Origin: RGIG3009 sp964470515 | GTDB taxonomy: Bacteria > Bacillota > Clostridia > Oscillospirales > Acutalibacteraceae | DNA length: 11,479 nt | Reading direction: 5' to 3' | Assembly: GCA_964470515.1 (NCBI GenBank) | Contig: CAYYDD010000054.1 | Coordinates: forward strand, 1 to 11,479 | Shown here: positions 1-5,535 of the stretch, piece after piece | Layout of the letters: the number at the start of each line of letters is the position of its first letter | Numbering within the stretch: the stretch's first letter is position 1 | Notes under the pieces: generated by a model | Database searches by the model: none | What the model was told of the DNA's origin: nothing | The model's input: only the letters and a program-made list of their open reading frames with translations | Translations under genes and position numbers: made by a program

Positions 1-9
1 ACTTAATAT

Positions 10-14
10 CTCCT
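10..14 (-). promoter_or_regulatory. Possible ribosome binding site of a gene starting just outside the window
   Basis: On the minus strand the last bases of the window contain AGGAG followed by nine bases (ATATTAAGT) up to the edge. That is the right distance for a start codon immediately beyond position 1. It lies about 80 bp downstream of the oxidoreductase stop, and no clear terminator hairpin was seen between them. The sugar operon may therefore contain another gene. This is inference from a short motif only. Confidence 0.3.
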
Positions 15-93
15 ACTTAGGGGCTCTTTTGTGCCGTCCGTACAAATTGGGGCAGCAGTTCAGATGCTCACCACGGCCTTTCCTGTGTCTCGC

Positions 94-1155
94 TTATTTC
101 GCGGCCTTGGCAGCCATAATTGCCTTGATCTTGCTGATGACCTCGACGACCTTGAGAGCCTCACTGTGCTTGATGCGGTACGGCTTGCCGAGACGATAAT
201 CCTCGTACATCGCGACCCAGGTTTGGTCCAGACGCTCGCCCATGACGTCGACGAACGCACCGCCGTAAAGCCACTCGATGGCAGGCGTTTTTTTGAAGTT
301 TGGGTCGGTGCCGGGGGTCGTTTCGCTCGCGGGCAGACGTTCGATCTCCTGATCGGGCTTGACATAACGCCACTCGAGCTGAGAGTTCTCCACACCCGTG
401 TCGTACAGAATACCGCGGTCGCCGTAGGCGACGATCGCGTGCTGACGGGTGGCACAGCCGGAGCTGATCTCCATATCGATGATACGGCCGTTGATACCGG
501 TCAGCAGCAGCTTGATGTGATCCTCGCAGTTGCCGCTCGCCAGGATCTGACGGGTCTCGGCGTAGATATCGGTGTAATCGCCGCCCGCGAAGTTTAGCGC
601 GTGGTCGATGATGTGCGGCCCCCAGTTGAGCAGCTGGCCGCCGCCGTAGGCATCGATAGTCTGCCAGTCGTTGCGGGTGGCAAAGCCGTTACGGGTCAGC
701 TTGACCTCGTACACATTACCGATGATACCGGAATCGCAGACTTCCATCGCTTTCTCAAACTTCTGCTCCCAGCGACGGTTGTGCCGGATGTACAGCTTTA
801 CGTCCGGCAGGCTGTCAGCCAGCTCTATCAGTGCCTTGGCATCCTCGTAATGGCAGCAGATGGGCTTCTCCAGAAACACGCTCTTGCCGGCCTTTAGTGC
901 CATATAAGCGTGCTTGTAGTGATCGCAGGAACGGGTCGCGATATCCACGATCTCGACCCCGGGATCGGCGATCAGCTCCTCTATGGTGGCGTACGCCTTC
1001 GCACCGTACACCTTGGCGATCTCCTCGCGGCGTTCCTCGATGATATCGCACACTGCATAGATCTCGAACATTTCCTCCTTGCCCTTCAGCTCAGGCAGGT
1101 GCATACCCTTACCGGCACGGCCCAAGCCTACCATACCCAGTTTGATTGGTTTCAT
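94..1155 (-). CDS. Gfo/Idh/MocA-family NAD(P)-dependent oxidoreductase
   Basis: Probable NAD(P)-dependent dehydrogenase of a sugar, inositol or related polyol, cytoplasmic, 353 residues. The N-terminal Rossmann fold shows GLGRAG (residues 10-15), with G10, G12 and G15 as the dinucleotide loop. EKP at 96-98 is the family hallmark whose Lys contacts cofactor and substrate. The C-terminal alpha/beta domain has GGGQLLNWGPHIID (171-184), corresponding to the family's GGG-x-L-x-D-x-G-x-H-x-x-D; H181 and D184 are kept, but the first Asp is Asn177. The start at 1155 is preferred over an in-frame ATG at 1170, because the latter overlaps the upstream gene and GTGGGG sits at a suitable distance from 1155. 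It follows the isomerase-like gene by 2 bp, so the two are almost certainly cotranscribed and act in one pathway. The substrate cannot be told from sequence. Family call is sure; reaction is not. Confidence 0.9.
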   Translation of the reverse strand: MKPIKLGMVGLGRAGKGMHLPELKGKEEMFEIYAVCDIIEERREEIAKVYGAKAYATIEELIADPGVEIVDIATRSCDHYKHAYMALKAGKSVFLEKPICCHYEDAKALIELADSLPDVKLYIRHNRRWEQKFEKAMEVCDSGIIGNVYEVKLTRNGFATRNDWQTIDAYGGGQLLNWGPHIIDHALNFAGGDYTDIYAETRQILASGNCEDHIKLLLTGINGRIIDMEISSGCATRQHAIVAYGDRGILYDTGVENSQLEWRYVKPDQEIERLPASETTPGTDPNFKKTPAIEWLYGGAFVDVMGERLDQTWVAMYEDYRLGKPYRIKHSEALKVVEVISKIKAIMAAKAAK

Positions 1156-1157
1156 TA

Positions 1158-1910
1158 TTACACGCCCCACTTCGTCAAAATTTCACGGCTCTCCGCCAGA
1201 TCCTCCAGCGGCTCGCGCTTATGCGTATCGTGTTCAATAAAGATCCACTTATCGTAGCCCTTTTCCACGGCGGTCCTGACGACGTACTCGTTGTCCACAG
1301 GGAAGTTGCCCTGACCTAAGCCGCAGAAGTAGCCGCGATCCCACCAATCCTTTTGATCGGGATCCTGCATGACCCACTCCTTTAGGTGGATAGCGACGAT
1401 GCGGTCGTAATACTTATCCATAACCTCGCGCACGTTGCCGCCTGCGACCGCCATATGACCCACGTCGAACACCAGACCGGCCTCGGGGCACTTGGTCATA
1501 AACTCATCCAGCTGCTCCTGTGTTTCCACGATGCAGCCCAGATGGTTATGCACCGCCGCCTTGATACCGTACTTTTTGCAAGCCGCGATCAGATAGTTGA
1601 CACGGCGGCAGTAGGTATCCATCGAATCTTTGGAGTGATTGACGCTCACATCCGTCCAGATATACTCCTTCCTGAACGCCGCCGTCCACTGCACCTTCAG
1701 CTCCAGCGAGGGGGCGAGCACCGTCGCAAAATCCATCCCCAGCTTCGCCAGTGTGGTGGCCTTGTTCAATGCATCCGCCGCGTCGATGGGAGTCAGCCGC
1801 TCGATACCGTCATAGCCGATCTTTTTCAAATCCTCCATACGGGTCTCATAATCCATAAACCCGCCGTACCAGACATTCATACCGTAGTCTGCAATGCCGA
1901 TCCTTCTCAT
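1158..1910 (-). CDS. Sugar phosphate isomerase/epimerase-like TIM-barrel protein
   Basis: Member of the xylose isomerase-like/AP endonuclease 2 TIM-barrel superfamily, 250 residues, cytoplasmic. Members isomerise, epimerise or dehydrate sugars and inositol derivatives using a divalent metal. Likely metal-site or catalytic segments are HNH at 121-123, E129, FDVGH at 148-152, H175 in AIHLKEW, and IEHD at 225-228; assignment to individual ligands is by family resemblance only. The segment CGLGQGNFPV (196-205) resembles the G-x-G-x-x-P turn of these barrels. The start is supported by CGGAGGG seven bases upstream. It is first in a two-gene unit with the Gfo/Idh/MocA oxidoreductase, a very common pairing in catabolism of inositol-like or rare sugars. 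IolE/IolI-like or hydroxypyruvate isomerase-like roles are possible; none can be chosen from the window. Confidence 0.85.
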   Translation of the reverse strand: MRRIGIADYGMNVWYGGFMDYETRMEDLKKIGYDGIERLTPIDAADALNKATTLAKLGMDFATVLAPSLELKVQWTAAFRKEYIWTDVSVNHSKDSMDTYCRRVNYLIAACKKYGIKAAVHNHLGCIVETQEQLDEFMTKCPEAGLVFDVGHMAVAGGNVREVMDKYYDRIVAIHLKEWVMQDPDQKDWWDRGYFCGLGQGNFPVDNEYVVRTAVEKGYDKWIFIEHDTHKREPLEDLAESREILTKWGV

Positions 1911-1950
1911 TGCAATCCCTCCGTTTACGGTTCTTTACACTTAATAATAA

Positions 1951-1979
1951 AGAATAATGCCGCATATTTCCATTGTAAA
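1951..1979 (-). promoter_or_regulatory. Predicted sigma-A promoter of the isomerase/oxidoreductase operon
   Basis: Reading the minus strand, TTTACA (1974-1979) and TATTCT (1951-1956) are separated by 17 bases in an AT-rich stretch. They lie about 40 bp upstream of the isomerase-like start. Close to the start, CCGTAAACGG (1921-1930) is a short inverted repeat (CCGT/ACGG) that overlaps the beginning of the ribosome binding site; whether it is an operator is unknown. No clear catabolite (cre) box was found. Confidence 0.5.
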
Positions 1980-2005
1980 TTCCTTCTTTCATATTGCAAA
2001 TCCGC

Positions 2006-2107
2006 TCAAACGCCTGTTGCCGCATAGGGCAGCAGTGCTTCCGACGGCAGCTCGTCGACGATAATACCGGTCAGCTCCGACGCGTCGAACAGCTTGTGAT
2101 AGTATTG
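2006..2107 (-). pseudogene. Probable C-terminal stub of a lost gene
   Basis: A 33-codon open frame on the minus strand ends at TGA (2006-2008). It begins just after an in-frame TAG (2108-2110) and has no start codon or ribosome binding site. The translation reads like a real protein end rather than random sequence, for example LTGIIVDELPSEALLPYA, and its codons resemble the GC-rich neighbours. I do not recognise the family. The sequence before it (2111-2195) is open in another frame and looks repeat-like, which fits a deletion or insertion that removed the rest of the gene. Alternatively it is a chance open frame. The sugar operon promoter starts only about 30 bp further on. Confidence 0.3.
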
Positions 2108-2195
2108 CTACCCAGTCTTACTGCCGGTGCACAGTCGATACGCCCGACGGATGAGGTTTCCTCGCGTGAGAGATCGCCGTCCCCCAGCCGGGCGG

Positions 2196-2280
2196 CACCG
2201 TAGAGGCGATTCGCGAATCGTTCGCCACCTCGCAAAATCACAAAGAAACAGCGTTCAAGCCGGTCGGCCTGAACGCTGTT
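2196..2280 (-). repeat. Interspersed terminator/palindrome element, copy 1
   Basis: This 85-bp segment matches 4711-4794. A 54-bp block (2227-2280) is identical to 4741-4794; the remaining part differs by a few substitutions and one indel. It contains a long hairpin (2247-2280) and a second short palindrome, GATTCGCGAATC, around 2208-2219. Both copies sit in the same orientation directly after the stop codon of a minus-strand gene, here 4 bp after the ABC ATPase. It has no coding potential of its own. It looks like a small non-autonomous repeat used as a terminator. Confidence 0.85.
2236..2280 (-). terminator. Intrinsic terminator of the ABC transporter operon
   Basis: AACAGCGTTCA (2247-2257) and TGAACGCTGTT (2270-2280) form an 11-bp perfect stem. 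Its inner part GCCGGTCGGC can pair further. On the minus strand it is followed by TCTTTGTGATTTT, a moderately T-rich tail. It begins 4 bp after the ATPase stop codon. The interrupted T tract makes it less than ideal as an intrinsic terminator. Confidence 0.7.
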
Positions 2281-2284
2281 TCAC

Positions 2285-2971
2285 TTAAACGATCTCCCAA
2301 TCCTCTTTTTCCCGCTTTTTTTTCGGCTTACTACCTATCTTTTTGAGCTCATAGCACTCATCGCAGAAGGCCGCAACGTTAGGGGAATGGCTGACGAGGA
2401 TGACGCACTTTCCGCCTTCGCTCAGCTCACGGAAGATCTCCAGGATCTCCTCCTGCGTATCGGTATCCAGATTGCCCGTCGGCTCATCGGCCAATAGGAT
2501 ATCGGGACTATACGACAGTGCCCGCGCGATCGCCACACGCTGTTGCTGTCCGCCCGAGAGTAGCAACACGCGTCGGTTTGCCTCCTCCTCGCTTAGACCG
2601 ACCTGCTCCAGCAGACGCAGCGCCCGTTCCTTTTTGTTCTTTTCCTTCACACCGGCGATCTGCATCGACAGGATCACGTTCTCCAACGCGGTGAATTTGG
2701 TGATGAGATTAAAGCTCTGAAAGACCACGCCGATGTATTTACTGCGGAACTTATACTTGTCGATCTTTTGGATATCCGTGTCCTCGTAGAGGATGCGGCC
2801 GCTGTCGGGGCTGGCGAGTCCCGACAGCAGCGACAGCAGCGTGGTCTTGCCGGCGCCGGAGCGTCCTACGATGCAATACATTCTTCCCTTGTCGAAGCGG
2901 TAGGACAGCTTATCCAGCACCGGCGTGGTGCCGTAGGAAAACGATACGTTATCTAAGGTCAATACAGCCAT
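2285..2971 (-). CDS. ABC transporter ATP-binding protein, MacB/LolD type
   Basis: Nucleotide-binding subunit of an ABC transporter, 228 residues, acting as a dimer on the cytoplasmic face of its permease. All motifs are intact: Walker A GRSGAGKTT (36-44), Q-loop VFQSFN (Q85), signature LSGGQQQR (138-145), Walker B with D-loop ILLADEPTGNLD (158-169) and H-loop SHS (H195). The sequence pattern, including the FQxFNL Q-loop and DEPTGNLD, is that of the MacB/LolD/FtsE group, which powers mechanotransmission or export rather than nutrient uptake. The C-terminal tail (about 210-228) is strongly basic, rich in Lys. The start has GGGAGG upstream, and the permease gene ends 14 bp before it, so the two form one transporter. 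Substrate unknown; peptide, antimicrobial or lipoprotein-related export are family options. Confidence 0.93.
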   Translation of the reverse strand: MAVLTLDNVSFSYGTTPVLDKLSYRFDKGRMYCIVGRSGAGKTTLLSLLSGLASPDSGRILYEDTDIQKIDKYKFRSKYIGVVFQSFNLITKFTALENVILSMQIAGVKEKNKKERALRLLEQVGLSEEEANRRVLLLSGGQQQRVAIARALSYSPDILLADEPTGNLDTDTQEEILEIFRELSEGGKCVILVSHSPNVAAFCDECYELKKIGSKPKKKREKEDWEIV

Positions 2972-2985
2972 TATACAGTACCTCC

Positions 2986-4599
2986 CTAATCTCTGTTTGC
3001 CAGTATTCTGAGCGGCTCGTAGCGCATCACGAAGAGCATCGAGACCATTCCCGATACCAGCGTCAGCAGCACGGCAATCCCCAGCATCTGCAACACCACG
3101 GTGAAATTCATAGCCGCGTTGATCTCGCTTACGTACTCCATCGCATAGTCCATACCGACCATCGAGGTGAAGCCTTTTCCGCCGCCCATATCGCCGCCCG
3201 TCGACGGGATATCACCCGACGGGATATCGCCGCGCCCGAAGCTCTGCTCGATGCGGTCGGCGTTGCTTTCCTGTGAGGTGATCTGATTCTCCAGTAGCGC
3301 GTTGGTGACGGGCACGGAGCACACCGCGCCCACGCATAAGCCGAGGATCACGGCAACCATCGTGACCGCGAAGATCTCGGTCAGGAACTGTGCGGCCACC
3401 CTGCCCTTCTTCATACCCATCGCGGTCAGCACGCCGATCTCGTACTTGCGCTCACGCACGTTGAAGATGTTGAGCACGACGAGGATGATTGCGCCGATGA
3501 TAAGCACCACGATCAGAAAATATCCCGCCATCGTGCTGAGCGTGTTCAGCGGAATCAGACTGCTTTCAAAAGCCGCGATATCGGTGGAGGATACCGTATA
3601 TGTATCCTCCAGTCCGAGCTCGCGCACCTCGTCCTCAAAGGCATAATACGCATCGGTATCCGCAAACACGTACGTGCCGCTCAGTGAGCCGACAATAGCG
3701 GTCTCGTATTCTACGTCGCCGTCGGTGACGGTCTCGGAGACCGCCTTGGATGCTTCGACGATGCTTTGCAGCGCGGCGTAGCTCATATACAGCTGATTGG
3801 CGGGGTCGGCCGAGGTCGAGCCCATAATGGAAAAGCTGTTCTCGTTGGCGGTGGCGTTGGTATACAGACCCACCACGGTGAGGGTATAGGTTTCCTCCTC
3901 GTTGCTCGGATTGGTCAGTGTGACCGTGTCGCCCACTGACAGCGAGTTGAACGTGGCCAGCTCCTCGGAGATCAGGCAGACCGCCTCCTCCGTGCCCTCG
4001 TCAAATACCGTGCCGTCGGTAACGGTGCTGGTGCCGCTGACGAACTCCGTCATCGCGTCCTCACCGCTGTACCCGATGATGCTGAAATCGTTTTGCGAGC
4101 CCATCATCTGGGGATTGCGGCCGCCCATACCGCCAAAGTCTCCGGTATTGCCGCTGGAAAAGCGGCTGTCGGTATCTGTGTCGGTGTCGGTGCTGACAGG
4201 CTCAAAGCCGTCGGAGCCGTTCAGGGACACGGTCAGCGTGTAATAGAAATCCTTGACCGTCGAGGCCGCCGCGTAGGTCTGATACTCCTGCAGCGACAGC
4301 GAGGACGAGCTGCCCATCAGCTCGGTAAACTGTGAGCGGTCAAAATTCTTCGAGGGCGGCTCGCTCCCGCTACCGGGCTTCTCGGTCATCATATCCTTCA
4401 TCATCGAGGTGCGGTCGAACGAGATTGTTGCCGTGACCGACAGCGACGACAGTGTGTCCGTTTTAGCCGTTTCTGCGGCCTGACGGATGGATAGTCCCAG
4501 GCAGGCGGATACCGCGATCACCAGCACGATGATCCCGATGAGGATATGTCGCCCCTTGGAGCGGCTGATGCAACGCAGCGCGTTTTTGATAATGTACAT
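2986..4599 (-). CDS. MacB/FtsX-family ABC transporter permease
   Basis: Membrane subunit of the transporter whose ATPase follows, 537 residues. Predicted layout: short cytoplasmic N-terminus, TM1 (about 19-37), a large extracellular domain (about 40-355) of MacB periplasmic-core type, then TM2 (357-381), TM3 (405-431) and TM4 (500-526). This is the classic four-helix FtsX/MacB topology. The segment after TM2, RERKYEIGVLTAMGMKKGR (382-400), is the family's conserved coupling region. Low-complexity stretches lie in the outer domain: an Asp/Thr run at 138-144, a Gly/Met-rich part at 150-170, and between TM3 and TM4 a Gly-rich insert with a GDIPS repeat (457-466). The start has AGGAGG seven bases upstream. 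No membrane fusion protein and no two-component system is adjacent, so neither a tripartite MacAB-like pump nor a Bce-type sensor module can be claimed. Confidence 0.92.
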   Translation of the reverse strand: MYIIKNALRCISRSKGRHILIGIIVLVIAVSACLGLSIRQAAETAKTDTLSSLSVTATISFDRTSMMKDMMTEKPGSGSEPPSKNFDRSQFTELMGSSSSLSLQEYQTYAAASTVKDFYYTLTVSLNGSDGFEPVSTDTDTDTDSRFSSGNTGDFGGMGGRNPQMMGSQNDFSIIGYSGEDAMTEFVSGTSTVTDGTVFDEGTEEAVCLISEELATFNSLSVGDTVTLTNPSNEEETYTLTVVGLYTNATANENSFSIMGSTSADPANQLYMSYAALQSIVEASKAVSETVTDGDVEYETAIVGSLSGTYVFADTDAYYAFEDEVRELGLEDTYTVSSTDIAAFESSLIPLNTLSTMAGYFLIVVLIIGAIILVVLNIFNVRERKYEIGVLTAMGMKKGRVAAQFLTEIFAVTMVAVILGLCVGAVCSVPVTNALLENQITSQESNADRIEQSFGRGDIPSGDIPSTGGDMGGGKGFTSMVGMDYAMEYVSEINAAMNFTVVLQMLGIAVLLTLVSGMVSMLFVMRYEPLRILANRD

Positions 4600-4628
4600 T
4601 GCGATCCTCCTTTTGCGTTGATAGGAGA

Positions 4629-4634
4629 ATCATA
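4629..4634 (-). promoter_or_regulatory. Weak candidate -10 box for the ABC transporter operon
   Basis: TATGAT on the minus strand lies about 30 bp before the permease start and 10 bp before its AAAGGAGG. The region upstream offers only poor -35 matches (TTGGAT at 14 bp, TTCAGT at 19 bp). The terminator element at 4711-4794 separates this operon from the thioesterase gene, so a promoter is needed in 4600-4710. This is the best candidate seen. Confidence 0.3.
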
Positions 4635-4710
4635 GCGCACCAACCTTAATCCAACTGAAAATCTTCGGTGTACGTTTGGTGAACATCGCGTCCCTGCTAC
4701 CCGCGATAAA

Positions 4711-4794
4711 CACCGTAGAGGCGATTCACGAATCGCCGTCACCTCGCAAAATCACAAAGAAACAGCGTTCAAGCCGGTCGGCCTGAACGCTGTT
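4711..4794 (-). repeat. Interspersed terminator/palindrome element, copy 2
   Basis: This 84-bp segment is the second copy of the element at 2196-2280, in the same orientation and in the same position relative to a gene: 3 bp after the thioesterase stop codon. Its short palindrome is better here: GGCGATTC (4720-4727) and GAATCGCC (4730-4737) form a perfect 8-bp stem with a 2-base loop. In copy 1 the right arm is shifted by extra bases. The flanks of the two copies outside the element are unrelated. Confidence 0.85.
4750..4794 (-). terminator. Intrinsic terminator of the valS-thioesterase operon
   Basis: The hairpin is identical to the one after the ABC operon: AACAGCGTTCA (4761-4771) pairs with TGAACGCTGTT (4784-4794), followed on the minus strand by TCTTTGTGATTTT. 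It begins 3 bp after the thioesterase TAA, so it can stop transcription entering the ABC transporter genes. Confidence 0.7.
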
Positions 4795-4797
4795 CTC

Positions 4798-5523
4798 TTA
4801 TAAATATTCCGTATCAATGCGGGCGCGGACATTGCATTTGCTGTTTTCCCGCAGGGTCTCAAACCACGCAACGGGATGTCCGTCCTCCTCAGTGATCGCG
4901 CGGCGCACGGTGAGCATCTCGCCCAACGGAGCCTCCGCCACGTAATGGAGCTGTACCCCCGTGATACGCAGACGGTCGATCTCCGGCAGGAAATCGCACA
5001 GCATATCCGCGTAGCGAGTATTGTTCATATGGTTGTTGACATCCACGTCCGAGTACCGCACGACGCGCGTACCCGCTTCCTCAAAATCGAGTGTCGGCAG
5101 ACGGAACCGCGTTGACAAGGGGAGAGGCTCGTCCGAGCCGTAGTGTAGATCCACCGTGCCGACACGGCACAGCTCGCCGCTGTGCATATCCAGCAACGCC
5201 CACACGCTGCCGGCTTCGGCCACCAGCTCGTCCCCGCAATACATTTGATAGTACCGCTCAAACGATACCCCGCGCGGCGGGTCGTACGCCCACGTCTGCA
5301 CCGTCACCTTATCGTAGGCGCGCAACGGCTTGTACAGATGAACGTTCATCCGGCTGAGCACGAACGAATATCCCTGCGCGATCAGATCACGGTAGGTTGG
5401 GCCGTCCGCCCGCATCTGCCCGTCCGCTGCCTCCTGGAAATAACGGCAGACCGCCGACGGATGTACCTCGCCGTTATGCCCGGTATCGTGGGACAGGATC
5501 TCATACTCTACAGTGTAACGCAC
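4798..5523 (-). CDS. Acyl-ACP thioesterase (FatA/FatB-like double hotdog)
   Basis: Hydrolyses acyl-acyl carrier protein to free fatty acid and holo-ACP; cytoplasmic, 241 residues, usual length for bacterial members. Two hotdog folds are visible. The N-terminal one (about 1-130) includes the substrate-side segment SFVLSRMNVHLYKPL (53-67) and VWALLDMHSGELCRV (107-121). The C-terminal one (about 150-240) has RYSDVDVNNHMNNTRY (156-171), matching the D-x-N-x-H-x-N-N active-site signature (D161, N163, H165), with E197 in YVAEAPLGE as the likely further catalytic acid. The start is GTG at 5521-5523, chosen because AAGGAGT lies eight bases upstream; no in-frame ATG is better. That ribosome binding site overlaps the valS stop codon, with a 12-bp gap, so translation is probably coupled to valS. 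Acyl-chain preference cannot be read. No fatty-acid synthesis genes are in view. Confidence 0.9.
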   Translation of the reverse strand: MRYTVEYEILSHDTGHNGEVHPSAVCRYFQEAADGQMRADGPTYRDLIAQGYSFVLSRMNVHLYKPLRAYDKVTVQTWAYDPPRGVSFERYYQMYCGDELVAEAGSVWALLDMHSGELCRVGTVDLHYGSDEPLPLSTRFRLPTLDFEEAGTRVVRYSDVDVNNHMNNTRYADMLCDFLPEIDRLRITGVQLHYVAEAPLGEMLTVRRAITEEDGHPVAWFETLRENSKCNVRARIDTEYL

Positions 5524-5535
5524 AGTCAGGACTCC

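Noticed and set aside
1386..2027. A 213-codon plus-strand frame opposite the isomerase-like gene
   Set aside because: It lies antisense to a clear TIM-barrel gene, runs across its promoter, and has no recognisable domain or start signal.
1994..2203. A 69-codon plus-strand frame in the intergenic region before the sugar operon
   Set aside because: No ribosome binding site and an Arg/Ser-rich unconvincing translation; the opposite strand there gives the more protein-like stub.
4630..4686. An 18-residue minus-strand frame (MFTKRTPKIFSWIKVGAL) before the ABC permease
   Set aside because: It has only a weak AGGGA site at short spacing and its stop overlaps the candidate -10 box. A leader peptide or another gene stub is possible, but there is no support beyond an open frame.
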